A stretch of 64,000 bases of DNA from Kitasatospora atroaurantiaca (GCF_007828955.1 NZ_VIVR01000001.1:868001-932000), one strand, 5' to 3'. Counted from the stretch's first letter, positions 1-9,878 are shown. Notes: generated by a model not told the origin, from the sequence alone. Program-made: numbers and translations.

Positions 1-1103
1 CGAGCCCTCAGCTCGGGCTCCAGCCCGGGCCTGCGGTGCCGCAGATGCGCGTGCAACACCTCGGCGAACAGGGGATGCAGCCGGTACCAGTCCGAGCCGT
101 CCAGCCGTTCCAGGAAGGCGTTGGCGTGGGCGAGGTCGGCCAGGGCCCAGTCGGCGTCCTGACGGCCCGTCAGCACGTCGGCCAGGTCGGGGTGGATGCG
201 GTCGGCGATGGAGGCCCGCAGCAGCAGCTCCTGCAGGGGCAGGGGCTGGGCGTCGAGCACCTCCGTGATCAGGTAGTCGGCGATCGTGGTGCGGTCGGTG
301 GCGAACTGCCGGGCGAAGGTCTCCGGGTCGGCGCTCTGCTGCATGGCCAGGGCGACCAGGCGCAGGCCCGCCGCCCAGCCGTCGGTCCGTGCGGCCAACA
401 GCCCGATCCCCTCCTCCGAGACCTCCAGTCCGTGTTCCTTGAGCAGCAGCGCGCTCTCCTCGCCGGTGAACCTCAGGTCCGCGTTCCTGATCTCGGTGAT
501 CGCACCGGAGGCCCGGTAGAGGTGCAGCGGCAGCATGGGCTCGGTCCGGCTGGTGAGCACGAGACGGAGACCACCGCAGGCGTGCCTCAGGACGAAGTCC
601 AGTCCCTCGGCCGTCTCCTGGGAGGGGACGGCGTCCAGCCGGTCCAGCACCAGGACGACCGGTTCGGGTGACGCCGCCAGAGCCTCGGCCAGATGGACGA
701 GCAGCGATCGGTCCACCCCCTCGGCCCGCGCGGGGCGGCCCACCCTGGCCGGCAGGCGTACGCCGCTGCGGTGGAGCCCCTCGATGACGTAGGCCCAGAA
801 GGCGCCCGGAGCGTCGCCGGGCTCCAGGGTGAGCCAGACGACCGGGCCGGGAGCCCGGCTCTCGGAGAGCCAGTGGGTGACGAGGACCGTCTTTCCCGCT
901 CCCGCCGGACCGTTGACCAGGGTGAGCAGGGTGAGCGGGTCCTGCAGTCCTGCCGTCAGGCGTTCCAGCAGGGCCGGACGGCGGATGAGGATCTTCGGCA
1001 GCGCCGGGACGGCGAGCCTGGCGGCCAGCATCGGGTCGTCGGCGGGCGAGGGGCCCCGGTACTGCGAGGAGTCGGACGAGTCCGTCACCGGAGGGTTCTG
1101 CAT
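1..1103 (-). CDS. MalT-like LuxR-family ATPase regulator (3' end outside window)
   Basis: Only the N-terminal 367 codons are present; the gene runs off the left edge. The start is an ATG at 1103. Around residues 45-55 there is a Walker A motif (GPAGAGKT), followed by a Walker B-like strand (VVLVLDRLDA) and the segment LRLVLTSRTEP, the pattern of the MalT/LuxR-type STAND ATPases of large actinobacterial LAL regulators. Such proteins bind ATP and a ligand and carry a LuxR helix-turn-helix at the C terminus, which would lie outside this window and is not seen. The regulated pathway cannot be inferred. Confidence 0.8.
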   Translation of the reverse strand, partial: MQNPPVTDSSDSSQYRGPSPADDPMLAARLAVPALPKILIRRPALLERLTAGLQDPLTLLTLVNGPAGAGKTVLVTHWLSESRAPGPVVWLTLEPGDAPGAFWAYVIEGLHRSGVRLPARVGRPARAEGVDRSLLVHLAEALAASPEPVVLVLDRLDAVPSQETAEGLDFVLRHACGGLRLVLTSRTEPMLPLHLYRASGAITEIRNADLRFTGEESALLLKEHGLEVSEEGIGLLAARTDGWAAGLRLVALAMQQSADPETFARQFATDRTTIADYLITEVLDAQPLPLQELLLRASIADRIHPDLADVLTGRQDADWALADLAHANAFLERLDGSDWYRLHPLFAEVLHAHLRHRRPGLEPELRA

Positions 1104-1310
1104 GAGGTCACCGGATTCACGGGAGGCTTCATGATCAGGCCACCCCTCCACTCAACCGCCGCAGCCCGGTGATCACCAGTTGCGGCCGTCCGCCCGACGA
1201 CGCGTCTCACCCGATACGGGTGGTGCACCGGGACGGGCGGCGCGGTCACCGTGGAATCACCATCACGTGCCCACGAGCCGACCGCAGGAGACAACCGAAG
1301 GAGGCCGACG

Positions 1311-1721
1311 GTGGAGATCGCACTGCAACATCTGGCATCGGACTATCCGCTGCTCAACGCGTTCTGGACGATGTGCTGGTTCTTCCTCTGGATCCTCTGG
1401 TTCATGCTGCTGTTCCGGATCATCGTCGACATCTTCCGCGACTCCGCGCTGAACGGCTGGGGCAAGGCCGGCTGGCTGGTCTTCGTCGTCATCCTGCCCT
1501 TCCTCGGGGTCTTCGTGTACCTGATCGCCCGGGGCTCGGGCATGGGCGAACGTGACCTGCGCCAGGCACAGAAGAGCGAGGAGGCGTTCCGCTCCTACGT
1601 ACGGGAGGCCGCCGGCCCGCCCAGCACCACGGATGAGCTGGCACGCCTCGCCGAACTGAAGGCGAGCGGCCACATCACCGACGAGGAGTACGAGCGCGCC
1701 AAGGCCAAGATTCTGGCCTGA
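1311..1721 (+). CDS. PLDc_N-type membrane protein with C-terminal SHOCT domain
   Basis: A 136-residue protein. The GTG at 1311 is chosen because a GAAGGAGG ribosome site ends about 6 nt upstream; the longer frame from 1251 has no such site. Residues about 18-70 form two hydrophobic segments (WFFLWILWFMLLFRIIVDIF and WLVFVVILPFLGVFVYLIA), the PLDc_N arrangement. The last 30 residues (DELARLAELKASGHITDEEYERAKAKIL) are a SHOCT motif. Proteins of this kind are common small membrane proteins of streptomycetes with no defined biochemical role. A strong hairpin follows the stop codon, so it is probably monocistronic. Confidence 0.85.
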   Translation: MEIALQHLASDYPLLNAFWTMCWFFLWILWFMLLFRIIVDIFRDSALNGWGKAGWLVFVVILPFLGVFVYLIARGSGMGERDLRQAQKSEEAFRSYVREAAGPPSTTDELARLAELKASGHITDEEYERAKAKILA

Positions 1722-1732
1722 GAGGACAAGCT

Positions 1733-1772
1733 CCGGCCGGTCCCCGCCCTTCCTGGGGCGGGGACCGGCCGG
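1733..1772 (+). terminator. Strong hairpin terminator
   Basis: Perfect 17-bp inverted repeat (arms 1733-1749 and 1756-1772, 6-nt loop) starting 12 nt after the stop of the PLDc_N/SHOCT gene. It lies between convergent genes and could serve both, including the Wbl gene that ends at 1792. Confidence 0.85.
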
Positions 1773-1791
1773 GGCGTGTGCCGCGGGGTCG

Positions 1792-2148
1792 TCAGCGGGC
1801 GCCGGCGGTGTGCCGGGCCGGGCGGTCGGGCCGGGTACGCCGGGAGGGGGCCCGGCGCCGGGTGCGCGGGGCGCCGGCGGGGCCGAGCAGGGCCTGCCGT
1901 TCGTCCTCGGTCAGGCCGCCCCACACGCCGTACCGCTCGCGCGCCGCAAGGGCGTACTGGAGGCACTGGGCGCGGACCGGGCACCCGGCGCAGATCCGCT
2001 TGGCGGCTTCCTCGCGCTCGTCGTGCGGGCCGCCGCGTTCGCCGGGCGGGTGGAAGAAGAGACTGCTGTCCACGCCGCGGCAGGCGGCGTCGAGCTGCCA
2101 GTCCCAGAAGCGCTCGAACGGGCCGGGCAGGCGCGATATCTCGGACAT
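1792..2148 (-). CDS. WhiB-like (Wbl) iron-sulfur transcription factor
   Basis: A 118-residue Wbl protein. The ATG at 2148 is preferred over the upstream one at 2187 because GAAAGG lies about 10 nt before it. Four cysteines that would bind the [4Fe-4S] cluster are visible: one in DAACRG and three in ICAGCPVRAQC, followed by the Wbl turn YGVWGGLTEDER and a basic C-terminal tail rich in R and P. Wbl proteins are redox- or NO-sensing partners of sigma factors controlling development and antibiotic production. It sits just downstream of a stress sigma factor gene on the same strand. Which Wbl subclass it belongs to cannot be decided here. Confidence 0.92.
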   Translation of the reverse strand: MSEISRLPGPFERFWDWQLDAACRGVDSSLFFHPPGERGGPHDEREEAAKRICAGCPVRAQCLQYALAARERYGVWGGLTEDERQALLGPAGAPRTRRRAPSRRTRPDRPARHTAGAR

Positions 2149-2232
2149 CGGCAGGCACCCTTTCGGGGTCGGTGCACGGGTGGGCATGGCCTGCGGCTGC
2201 CCCCGTTCCCGCGGCCTAACCGGCCTTTCGCC

Positions 2233-3039
2233 TCACTCGAGGCCGGACCGCAGGGTCGCCAGGGCCCGGGAGAGCAGGCGGGAGACGTGCATCTGGGAGA
2301 TGCCCAGGCGCTCGGCGATCTGGGACTGGGTCAGGTCGTCGGAGAAGCGCAGCGAGAGGATGGTCCGGTCCCGCTCGGGCAGCGCGGCGATGAGCGGCTT
2401 GAGGTCCTGCAGGTACTCGGCCTTCTCGATCCCGGGGTCATCGGCGCCGAGGCGCTCGCCCAGGCTGCCTTCGCGGGAGTCCAGCTCGAGCTGCAGGTCG
2501 AGCGAGCCCACCGTGCGGCCGTTCGAGGCCACCATGCCCTCGGCGACCTCCTGCTCGCTGAGCTGCAGATGCTCGGCGAGCTCCGCGACCGAGGGGGTGT
2601 GCTCCAGCTCCTGCTCCAGCTCGTCACCGGCCTTGGCCAGCGCGAGGTGGAGCTCCTGAAGGCGCCGGGGCACGTGGACCGCCCAGGTGGTGTCACGGAA
2701 GTAGCGCTTGATCTCGCCGCAGATGGTCGGCAGCGCAAAGGTGGTGAACTCCAGCCCCCGCTCGGGGTCGAACCGGTCGATGGCCTTGATCAGCCCGATC
2801 GTGCCGACCTGGACGATGTCCTCCATGGACTCGTGGCTGTGGCCGAAGCGGCGCGCGGCGAACTTCACCAGCGAGAGGTTCAGCTCGATGAGGGTCCCGC
2901 GCACGTACGAGTAGGCCGCCGAGCCCTCTTCCAGCAGCCGCAGCCGGTCGAAGAGCGCCCTCGAGAGTGCCTTGGCCTCCTCGCAGTCGACGGCTGTGGG
3001 GTCCTGGATCTCCGGCAGGGCTTCACTGAGCGCGGCCAT
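2233..3039 (-). CDS. SigB/SigF-type stress or sporulation sigma factor
   Basis: A 268-residue group 3 sigma-70 factor. The ATG at 3039 has GGGAGGAAA about 7 nt upstream. Region 2 (NLSLVKFAARRFGHSHESMEDIVQ..., about residues 55-125) and region 4 with its helix-turn-helix (LTQSQIAERLGISQMHVSRLL, about residues 235-260) are intact. The gene is directly downstream of an RsbW-like ATPase gene, the usual kinase/anti-sigma plus sigma arrangement. The upstream region contains a sequence matching the consensus recognised by SigB-type factors themselves, suggesting autoregulation. Streptomyces has several paralogues (SigB, F, G, H and others); the exact member is not assigned. Confidence 0.92.
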   Translation of the reverse strand: MAALSEALPEIQDPTAVDCEEAKALSRALFDRLRLLEEGSAAYSYVRGTLIELNLSLVKFAARRFGHSHESMEDIVQVGTIGLIKAIDRFDPERGLEFTTFALPTICGEIKRYFRDTTWAVHVPRRLQELHLALAKAGDELEQELEHTPSVAELAEHLQLSEQEVAEGMVASNGRTVGSLDLQLELDSREGSLGERLGADDPGIEKAEYLQDLKPLIAALPERDRTILSLRFSDDLTQSQIAERLGISQMHVSRLLSRALATLRSGLE

Positions 3040-3083
3040 GACGAATTTCCTCCCTCGAGTCGTCACCGATGTGCTTCTGGCCC

Positions 3084-3108
3084 CTACCCAGGATCAATCC
3101 TGCAAACC
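3084..3108 (-). promoter_or_regulatory. Candidate SigB-type promoter of the sigma gene
   Basis: Read on the minus strand: GGTTT at the -35 position (3104-3108), a 14-nt spacer, then GGGTAG (3089-3084). This fits the SigB/SigF consensus GTTT-N14-16-GGGTAY except for the last base. It lies about 45 nt upstream of the sigma factor start, between the RsbW-like gene and the sigma gene. Confidence 0.6.
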
Positions 3109-3140
3109 GGGATGAGTGGGACAGATCCGTCGTCCGAGGG

Positions 3141-3629
3141 TCAGCGGCTACGCGAGGAGGGCTCCGAGAGGGCGGCAGCCAGCCGGGCGGTGCCGACCTC
3201 GAACCACACCGCCTTCCCGTGGTCGCGGTCCTCCGTGCCCCAGCGGTCGGACAGCCGCTGCACGATGTGGAGCCCGTGCCCGCCCGGAGCCCCCTGCCGT
3301 TGCGGTACCCGGGGGTCGGGGGCCCTCGGGTCGGCGTCCAGAACCTCGACCCGCAGCACCCGGTCGGACACCGTGATCACCATCTCCGTGGGACCGCCGG
3401 CGTGAAGGCAGGCGTTGGACAGGACCTCCGAGGCGATCAGCAGTACGTCGTCCACGGCGTCCTGCCCGAACGGGTCCGGCCGGCCTGGGAGGAATCCCCA
3501 GTCGGACAGGACCTGCAGGGTGAACTCCCGGCCCAGCAGAACAGGCCTGGACGCACCGGAGAGCCGCAGACCGCGCCGGCGCGGCCGCCGGTGATGGAAC
3601 CCGTCCGGGTGCGGACGTGAGTTGGTCAT
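3141..3629 (-). CDS. RsbW-like ATP-binding anti-sigma factor / serine kinase
   Basis: A 162-residue single-domain HATPase_c protein. The ATG at 3629 is preceded by AGAGGTGA. The N box is seen as IASEVLSNACLHAGG (E and N of the Bergerat fold), with later motifs VLDADPRAPDPR and GGHGLHIVQRLSDRWG (G1/G2 boxes). Proteins of this size in streptomycetes are RsbW/SpoIIAB-like regulators that bind a sigma factor and phosphorylate an anti-sigma antagonist. The sigma gene follows 100 nt downstream on the same strand, making it the obvious partner. No antagonist (STAS) gene is adjacent. Confidence 0.85.
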   Translation of the reverse strand: MTNSRPHPDGFHHRRPRRRGLRLSGASRPVLLGREFTLQVLSDWGFLPGRPDPFGQDAVDDVLLIASEVLSNACLHAGGPTEMVITVSDRVLRVEVLDADPRAPDPRVPQRQGAPGGHGLHIVQRLSDRWGTEDRDHGKAVWFEVGTARLAAALSEPSSRSR

Positions 3630-3711
3630 CGGTGTCACCTCTGTCCGATGCCTCACGCCTGCCCACACTGCCGAGGAGAACACCTGCCCGGACGGCGACC
3701 CCCTCGACGGC

Positions 3712-4710
3712 TCAGTCGTCGGCGCCCGGCCGCCGGAAGCCCGCCAGGATGCGCTCGGCGGCCAGGGTCGGGGTCAGGGCGCCGTCGCGTACCTGCTGTT
3801 CGACGGCGGGGACGATCCGGCGGACCTCGGGGTGTTCGCGCAGCTGGGCCAGGAGCTGGTCGTGGACCATCGCCCAGGTCCAGTCCACCTGCTGGTCACG
3901 CCGTCGGGCGGCGAGTGACCCGGTCGCCTCGAGGATCTGGCGGTGCTGGCGCAGGCGTTCCCACAGGGTGTCCAGGCCGGAGCCGTCGCGCCCGCTGCAG
4001 GTGAGCACCGGTGGCGTCCACGCGGCGTCCGGGGCCTGGAGCAGCCGCAGCGCTCCGGTCAGCTCCCGGGCCGCGGCGCGGGCGTCGAGCTCGTGCGGGC
4101 CGTCCGCCTTGTTGACGGCGACGATGTCGGCCAGCTCCAGGACGCCCTTCTTGATGCCCTGGAGCTGGTCGCCGGTCCGGGCCAGGGTGAGCAGCAGGAA
4201 GGAGTCCACCATGTTGGCGACCGTGGTCTCGGACTGCCCCACGCCCACCGTCTCGACCAGGACGACGTCGTAGCCGGCCGCCTCCATGACGACCATGCTC
4301 TCCCGGGTCGCCCGCGCCACGCCGCCGAGCGTGCCCGAGGTGGGTGAGGGCCGGACGAAGGCGTTCGGGTCGACGGCCAGCTTCTCCATCCTGGTCTTGT
4401 CGCCCAGGATGGAGCCGCCGGTCCTGCTGGAGGTCGGGTCGACGGCGAGGACCGCGACCCGGTGTCCGAGGCCGGTGAGCATGGTGCCCAGCGCCTCGAT
4501 GAAGGTGGACTTGCCCACGCCGGGCACGCCCGTGATCCCGACCCGGACGGCCTGGCCCGAGTGCGGCAGCAGCTCGATCAGCAGCCGCTGGGCGAGCTCG
4601 CGGTGGTCGGGCCGGGTGGACTCCACGAGGGTGATGGCCCGCGCGATGAAGGCGCGCGAGCCGTCGAGGACACCCTTGACGTACTGGTCGAGGTCGATCG
4701 TCCGGGCCAT
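3712..4710 (-). CDS. meaB: MeaB/ArgK GTPase, chaperone of methylmalonyl-CoA mutase
   Basis: A 332-residue G3E-type P-loop GTPase. Walker A is GVPGVGKST (about residues 60-68). Downstream are the MeaB signatures GSILGDKTRM, DVVLVETVGVGQSE and the base-recognition motif NKAD. MeaB protects methylmalonyl-CoA mutase and gates cofactor loading using GTP hydrolysis. It starts 12 nt after the mutB stop, so mutA, mutB and meaB form one operon, the usual actinobacterial order. Confidence 0.95.
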   Translation of the reverse strand: MARTIDLDQYVKGVLDGSRAFIARAITLVESTRPDHRELAQRLLIELLPHSGQAVRVGITGVPGVGKSTFIEALGTMLTGLGHRVAVLAVDPTSSRTGGSILGDKTRMEKLAVDPNAFVRPSPTSGTLGGVARATRESMVVMEAAGYDVVLVETVGVGQSETTVANMVDSFLLLTLARTGDQLQGIKKGVLELADIVAVNKADGPHELDARAAARELTGALRLLQAPDAAWTPPVLTCSGRDGSGLDTLWERLRQHRQILEATGSLAARRRDQQVDWTWAMVHDQLLAQLREHPEVRRIVPAVEQQVRDGALTPTLAAERILAGFRRPGADD

Positions 4711-4722
4711 CGGCTCAGTGGC

Positions 4723-6927
4723 TCACAGCTCGTGGCCGAGGTCCGCGGCGAGCGTCCTCAGCAGGTCGTGGGCGGCGTCCGGGATCACCGTGCCGGGCGG
4801 GAAGACGGCGGCGGCACCGGCCTCGTACAGGGCGTCGAAGTCCTGCGGAGGGATGACCCCGCCGACCACGATGGTGATGTCCTCGCGTCCGGCCTCGGCG
4901 AGTTCGGCGCGCAGCGCGGGCACCAGGGTGAGGTGGCCGGCCGCCAGCGAGGAGACGCCGACGATGTGGACGTCGGCCTCCACGGCCTGCCGGGCGACCT
5001 CCGCCGGGGTCTGGAACAGCGGGCCCACGTCCACCGTGAAGCCGAGGTCGGCGAAGGCGGTGGCGATCACCTTCTGCCCGCGGTCGTGCCCGTCCTGGCC
5101 CATCTTGGCGACCAGGATGCGCGGGCGGCGGCCCTCGGCCTCCTCGAATCGCTCGACCAGCTCGCGGGTGCGCCGGACGCCCTCCGACGGCCCTGCCTCG
5201 TCTCGGTACACACCGGAGATCGTACGGATCTGGCCGGAGTGCCGTCCGTAGACCTTCTCGAGTGCGTCGGAGATCTCACCGACCGTCGCCTTGGCCCGGG
5301 CCGCGTTCACGGCGAGGGCCAGCAGGTTGCCGTCCAGGCCGCCGCCGCGCTGCGGGCCGGCCTCGGCGGAGGCGGTGAGGGCGCGCAGGGCGTCCTGGCA
5401 GGCCGCCTCGTCGCGCTCGGCGCGCAGTCGGCGCAGCTTCTCGATCTGCTGGGCGCGGACGGAGGAGTTGTCGACCTTGAGGACGTCGATCTGCTCGTCG
5501 TTGGCGACCCGGTACTTGTTGACGCCGATCACCGGCTGACGGCCGGAGTCGATCCGGGCCTGGGTACGGGCCGCGGCCTCCTCCACGCGCAGCTTGGGGA
5601 TGCCCGCGTCGATGGCCTTGGCCATGCCGCCGGCCGCCTCGACCTCCTGGATGTGCTGCCAGGCCCGCGCCGCCAGGTCGTGGGTGAGCTTCTCGACGTA
5701 CGCACTGCCGCCCCAGGGGTCGATGACCCGGCAGGTGCCGGACTCCTGCTGGAGCATCAGCTGGGTGTTGCGCGCGATCCGGGCGGAGAAGTCGGTCGGC
5801 AGCGCCAGCGCCTCGTCGAGCGCGTTGGTGTGCAGCGACTGGGTGTGGCCCTGGGTGGCGGCCATCGCCTCGACGCAGGTGCGGGTGACGTTGTTGAAGA
5901 CGTCCTGGGCGGTGAGCGACCAGCCGGAGGTCTGCGAATGGGTGCGCAGCGACAGCGACTTGGCGTTCTGCGGGTCGAACTGCTTGACCAGCTTGGCCCA
6001 GAGCAGCCGGGCCGCCCGCAGCTTGGCGATCTCCATGAAGAAGTTCATGCCGATCGCCCAGAAGAACGACAGCCGGGGTGCGAAGGCGTCCACGTCCATA
6101 CCCGCGTCCAGCCCGGCGCGCAGGTACTCCACGCCGTCGGCCAGGGTGTAGGCCAGCTCCAGGTCGGCCGTGGCTCCGGCCTCCTGGATGTGGTAGCCCG
6201 AGATGGAGATGGAGTTGTAGCGCGGCATCTTCTGCGAGGTGTACGCGAAGATGTCGGAGATGATCCGCATCGACGGCTGCGGCGGGTAGATGTAGGTGTT
6301 GCGGACCATGAACTCCTTGAGGATGTCGTTCTGGATGGTCCCCGCCAGCTTCTCGGGCGGCACCCCCTGCTCCTCGGCCGCCACGATGTAGAGCGCCAGC
6401 ACCGGCAGCACGGCGCCGTTCATGGTCATCGACACCGACATCTTGTCGAGCGGGATGCCGTCGAAGAGCTGGCGCATGTCGTAGATGGAGTCGATGGCCA
6501 CGCCCGCCATGCCGACGTCGCCGGTGACGCGGGGGTGGTCGCTGTCGTACCCGCGGTGGGTCGGCAGGTCGAAGGCGACCGAGAGGCCCTTCTGACCGGC
6601 CGCCAGGTTGCGCCGGTAGAACGCGTTGGACTCCTCCGCCGTGGAGAAGCCCGCGTACTGACGCACCGTCCACGGCTGGTTGACGTACATGGTCGGGTAC
6701 GGTCCGCGCAGGAACGGCGCGATGCCCGGGTGGGTGGCCAGGAAGTCCAGCCCGGCCAGGTCCTCGCCCGTGTACAGCGGCTTGACGCCGATGCCCTCGG
6801 GGGTGTCCCAGACCAGGTCCTCGACCTCCTTGCCGGTGGCCTGCTGCCAGGCCTCCCGCCAGTCGCCGCCGGTGGCCCCGGGGGCGTCGGCCCCGTCGAG
6901 GCCGATCTCCGAGAAGTCCGGGATCAC
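4723..6927 (-). CDS. mutB: Methylmalonyl-CoA mutase, large (catalytic) subunit
   Basis: A 734-residue alpha subunit. The GTG start at 6927 overlaps the mutA stop (GTGA), so the subunits are translationally coupled. The N-terminal TIM barrel carries typical segments ([32 protein letters not shown]). The C-terminal B12 domain has the cobalamin-ligand motif DGHDRG, with downstream GVSSLAAGH and [10 protein letters not shown]. The enzyme interconverts methylmalonyl-CoA and succinyl-CoA using adenosylcobalamin, linking propionate/odd-chain metabolism and polyketide precursor supply. The same frame stays open far upstream into mutA, but that extension has no homology and is a high-GC shadow. Confidence 0.97.
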   Translation of the reverse strand: MIPDFSEIGLDGADAPGATGGDWREAWQQATGKEVEDLVWDTPEGIGVKPLYTGEDLAGLDFLATHPGIAPFLRGPYPTMYVNQPWTVRQYAGFSTAEESNAFYRRNLAAGQKGLSVAFDLPTHRGYDSDHPRVTGDVGMAGVAIDSIYDMRQLFDGIPLDKMSVSMTMNGAVLPVLALYIVAAEEQGVPPEKLAGTIQNDILKEFMVRNTYIYPPQPSMRIISDIFAYTSQKMPRYNSISISGYHIQEAGATADLELAYTLADGVEYLRAGLDAGMDVDAFAPRLSFFWAIGMNFFMEIAKLRAARLLWAKLVKQFDPQNAKSLSLRTHSQTSGWSLTAQDVFNNVTRTCVEAMAATQGHTQSLHTNALDEALALPTDFSARIARNTQLMLQQESGTCRVIDPWGGSAYVEKLTHDLAARAWQHIQEVEAAGGMAKAIDAGIPKLRVEEAAARTQARIDSGRQPVIGVNKYRVANDEQIDVLKVDNSSVRAQQIEKLRRLRAERDEAACQDALRALTASAEAGPQRGGGLDGNLLALAVNAARAKATVGEISDALEKVYGRHSGQIRTISGVYRDEAGPSEGVRRTRELVERFEEAEGRRPRILVAKMGQDGHDRGQKVIATAFADLGFTVDVGPLFQTPAEVARQAVEADVHIVGVSSLAAGHLTLVPALRAELAEAGREDITIVVGGVIPPQDFDALYEAGAAAVFPPGTVIPDAAHDLLRTLAADLGHEL

Positions 6928-8801
6928 TGCGCCACTCCGATCTCGTCGAGGACCGAGGAGAGGACCGCGACGGCGTCGCAGCCCGCGAAGACGAACTCGT
7001 CCACCCCGGCCTGCCGGTACGCCTCCTGCGGCTTGCCCGCCAGCAGTACCCGGCGTGCGCCGGCGCTCTTCAGCGCGGCGGTGACGGCCTCGCCGTGCTC
7101 CGCGTACAGCTGGTCGCTCGAGCACAGGCAGGCCAGGCTCGCTCCGCCGGCGGCGAAGGCCTCCGCCAGCGCGGCCGGATCGACGCCCTCGGCCGGGACG
7201 GTCTCGATGCCGCCCGCCTGGAACAGGTTGGCGGCGAAGGCGGACCGGGCCGTGTGCACGGCCGCAGGACCGATGGCCGCCAGGAAGATCCGCGGCCGCT
7301 CGCCCTCGCCGGCCAGGTGCGCGTCCGAGCGGGTACGGAGTGCCTCGAAGGCCTCCGCGCGGCGCACCCGGGGCAGACCGCCCGCGAGCGGGGCGGGCGC
7401 CGGCTCCCGTACCACCGGCTGCTCGGCGAGGTTGGGGAACTCGCTGACGCCGGTGATCGGCTCGCGGCGGCGCGCCAGATCGGCGGAGCGCTTCGCCCAG
7501 GTCTCGGCGATCCGCTCCTGGACAGCCCCGGAGCGCAGGGCGGCGGCCTGGCCGCCGGCCCGCTCGATCTCCTGGAACCACGCCCAGGCGGCCCGGGCCA
7601 GCTCCTCGGTCAGCTGCTCGACGTACCAGGAGCCGCCCGCCGGGTCGATGACCTTGGCCAGGTGCGACTCCTCCAGCAGGATCGCCTGGGTGTTGCGGGC
7701 GACCCGCCGGGCGAAGGCGTCCGGCAGGCCGAGCGCGCTGTCGAACGGGAGCACGGACACCGCGTCGGCGCCGCCGACACCGGCGGCCAGGCAGGCGACC
7801 GTGGTGCGCAGCATGTTCACCCACGGGTCGCGCTCGGTCATCATCACGGCGGAGGTCACCGCGTGCTGGCGCTGGGCCGCCGCCGTGCCGGGCGCGGCGC
7901 CCGCGACCTGGGCCACGCGGGCCCAGAGCCTGCGGGCCGCACGGAACTTGGCGATGGTGAGGAACTGGTCCTCGGTGGCCGCGTAGCGGAACTCCAGCTG
8001 CGCGCAGGCCACGTCGACGGACAGCCCCGCGGCGGTCAGCTCGCGCAGGTAGGCGACGCCGGTGGCGAGCGAGCAGCCGAGCTCCTGGGCCGGCGAGGCC
8101 CCGGCGTCGTGGAACGGGAGGGCGTCCACGGTCAGCGCCCGGATCCCCGGGTGGTCGCGGTCGCAGCGCACGGCGAGTGCGGCGGCGTCGGCGAGGTGCC
8201 GTGCGGTGTCCTCGTCCCGGCCGGTGCGGGCGAGCAGGCCCAGCGGGTCGGCGCCGAGGTTGCCCTGGGCGGCTCCGGCCGGGACCTCGCGCTCGGCGAG
8301 GACGGCGAGCAGCTGCTCGGCGGCGGCGGCGAACTCCGGGCCGGCGTCGAGGACGACGGGCGCCAGGTCGAGGTAGACGCCCTTGAGGACGTCCGGCAGC
8401 GCGGCGACCGGCAGACCGGTCCCGCCGACCGACAGCCAGAGCGAGGTGACACCGTTCTCCAGGTCGGCGAGCACCGCTTCGTTGCACTGCTGCGGATCCG
8501 GGTGCGCGTGCCGCTGGCGGACGTCCCAGCCGGAGACCGCGGACCCCTCCGCCCGGCTGCCCCGCACGAACGGCGGGAAGCCCGGATAGCCGGCTTCGGC
8601 CGCGGTGTCCTCGGCGGTGTACAGCGGGCGGACGCGAAGCCCGTCCTGGAGTGTGGTGGCGAGCGCGTCCTCTGCCTGCGCGCCGGTTACGTCCTGCGCG
8701 CCTGACTTGCGTAGGACGCCTTCGACAAGGCGCTGCCACTGCTCACGGGAGGAATCCGGGAACTCGGCGGCCAGGGGAAGCCCTTCGGGCGAGACCGTCA
8801 T
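6924..8801 (-). CDS. mutA: Methylmalonyl-CoA mutase, small subunit
   Basis: A 625-residue beta subunit, paralogous to MutB. The barrel is present (for example [13 protein letters not shown] and [18 protein letters not shown]), and the C-terminal Rossmann-like domain is retained but lacks the DxHxxG cobalamin-ligand motif ([14 protein letters not shown] at that place), as expected for the non-catalytic subunit. The ATG at 8801 fits the family N terminus (the segment [20 protein letters not shown] begins at residue 12). Immediately upstream the minus strand reads CCTTCCTCC, with no purine-rich ribosome site, so translation may be leaderless. It is the first gene of the mutA-mutB-meaB operon. 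Confidence 0.96.
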   Translation of the reverse strand: MTVSPEGLPLAAEFPDSSREQWQRLVEGVLRKSGAQDVTGAQAEDALATTLQDGLRVRPLYTAEDTAAEAGYPGFPPFVRGSRAEGSAVSGWDVRQRHAHPDPQQCNEAVLADLENGVTSLWLSVGGTGLPVAALPDVLKGVYLDLAPVVLDAGPEFAAAAEQLLAVLAEREVPAGAAQGNLGADPLGLLARTGRDEDTARHLADAAALAVRCDRDHPGIRALTVDALPFHDAGASPAQELGCSLATGVAYLRELTAAGLSVDVACAQLEFRYAATEDQFLTIAKFRAARRLWARVAQVAGAAPGTAAAQRQHAVTSAVMMTERDPWVNMLRTTVACLAAGVGGADAVSVLPFDSALGLPDAFARRVARNTQAILLEESHLAKVIDPAGGSWYVEQLTEELARAAWAWFQEIERAGGQAAALRSGAVQERIAETWAKRSADLARRREPITGVSEFPNLAEQPVVREPAPAPLAGGLPRVRRAEAFEALRTRSDAHLAGEGERPRIFLAAIGPAAVHTARSAFAANLFQAGGIETVPAEGVDPAALAEAFAAGGASLACLCSSDQLYAEHGEAVTAALKSAGARRVLLAGKPQEAYRQAGVDEFVFAGCDAVAVLSSVLDEIGVAQ

Positions 8802-8969
8802 GGAGGAAGGTTAATGCCCGTTAGCAGGGTCGCAGCAGGCCCGGAGGGTGTGACCTTCCCCTCGCTGCACTCTGCGCCGCGTACAGTGCCCCGACGTCCC
8901 GGCCCACCTGGAGTGGCTCGGCTCGCGCGGGCGCTGACGAGACGTCGAGGGTGTGGTCACTCCGCTCGC

Positions 8970-9878
8970 TCACGCACCGCCGTGGTGGACGGACTCGAGG
9001 CGGGCCAGTTCGTCCTCCGAGAGCCGCAGCGCGCCGGCGGCGACATTGGCGGCCAGGTGGTCCGGGTTGCCGGTGCCGGGGATGGCCAGCACGTGCGGCC
9101 CGCGGTGCAGCGTCCACGCCAGCCGCACCTGGGCGGCCGTCGCGCCGTGGGCGCGGGCGACGGCGAGCACCTCTTCGCCGTCGGCGCCGCTCGCGCCGGC
9201 CTCGCGCCCGGCACCGGCGATGGCAAAGAACGGCACGAACGCGACCCCCTGCTCGCCGCAGGTCCGCAGGAACTCGTCGTACTCGGGTCGTACGCCGATG
9301 CCGTACTGGTTCTGTACGCAGACCACCGGCGCGATGGCCTGGGCCTCGGCGAGGTGCTCGGGGCTGACGTTGGAGATGCCCAGGTGGCGGATGAGCCCGG
9401 CGTCGCGCAGGTCGGCCAGCGCGCCGAAACGCTCGGCGATCGAAGCGGTGCCGAGGATGCGCAGGTTCACCACGTCGAGGTGGTCACGGCCGAGTTGGCG
9501 CAGGTTCTCCTCGACCTGGCCGCGCAGCTGCTCCGGGGTGGCATGGTCCAGCCAGTGACCCGACGGGTCGCGGCCCGGCCCGACCTTGGTGGTGATGACC
9601 AGATCATCCGGGTAGGGGGCCAGCGCTCGGTTGATCAGTTCGTTGGCGGAGCGCAGCGGCGAGAAGTAGAACGCGGCGGTGTCGATGTGGTTCACGCCGA
9701 GTTCGACGGCGCGGCGCAGCACGGTGATCGCCTGGTTGCGATCGCTCGGGGCGGCGTCGGCCCTCAGTGCCGTACCGATCTGCGGCAGGCGCATCGCGCC
9801 GAATCCGATCCGGTTGACCGTCAGGTCGCCGAGCTTCCAGGTACCCGCGGACTCCGCGGTGATTGTCTCCGAGGTCAT
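8970..9878 (-). CDS. Aldo/keto reductase
   Basis: A 302-residue NAD(P)H-dependent oxidoreductase of the AKR fold. The ATG at 9878 is chosen; an in-frame ATG at 9896 adds six residues. The barrel signatures IGFGAMRLP, HIDTAAFY (catalytic D and Y) and VITTKVG (catalytic K) are visible. The segment where the fourth tetrad residue (His) usually sits reads VVNLRILG, so that His appears to be replaced, as in some bacterial subfamilies. Substrate is unknown. It stands alone between the mut operon and a small membrane protein gene. Confidence 0.9.
   Translation of the reverse strand: MTSETITAESAGTWKLGDLTVNRIGFGAMRLPQIGTALRADAAPSDRNQAITVLRRAVELGVNHIDTAAFYFSPLRSANELINRALAPYPDDLVITTKVGPGRDPSGHWLDHATPEQLRGQVEENLRQLGRDHLDVVNLRILGTASIAERFGALADLRDAGLIRHLGISNVSPEHLAEAQAIAPVVCVQNQYGIGVRPEYDEFLRTCGEQGVAFVPFFAIAGAGREAGASGADGEEVLAVARAHGATAAQVRLAWTLHRGPHVLAIPGTGNPDHLAANVAAGALRLSEDELARLESVHHGGA

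Noticed and set aside
1810..3405. Long plus-strand open frame of 531 codons
   Set aside because: It is antisense to the Wbl, sigma factor and RsbW-like genes, has an Arg/Gly/Ala-rich composition and no recognisable domain; a high-GC shadow.
4462..7986. Plus-strand open frame of 1174 codons
   Set aside because: It is antisense to mutB and mutA, whose protein sequences are unmistakable; the frame is open only because of GC bias.
4723..8739. Single 1338-codon minus frame suggesting a MutA-MutB fusion
   Set aside because: Only the part from 6927 is MutB; the upstream part is a shadow of mutA in another frame. The real genes overlap by GTGA.
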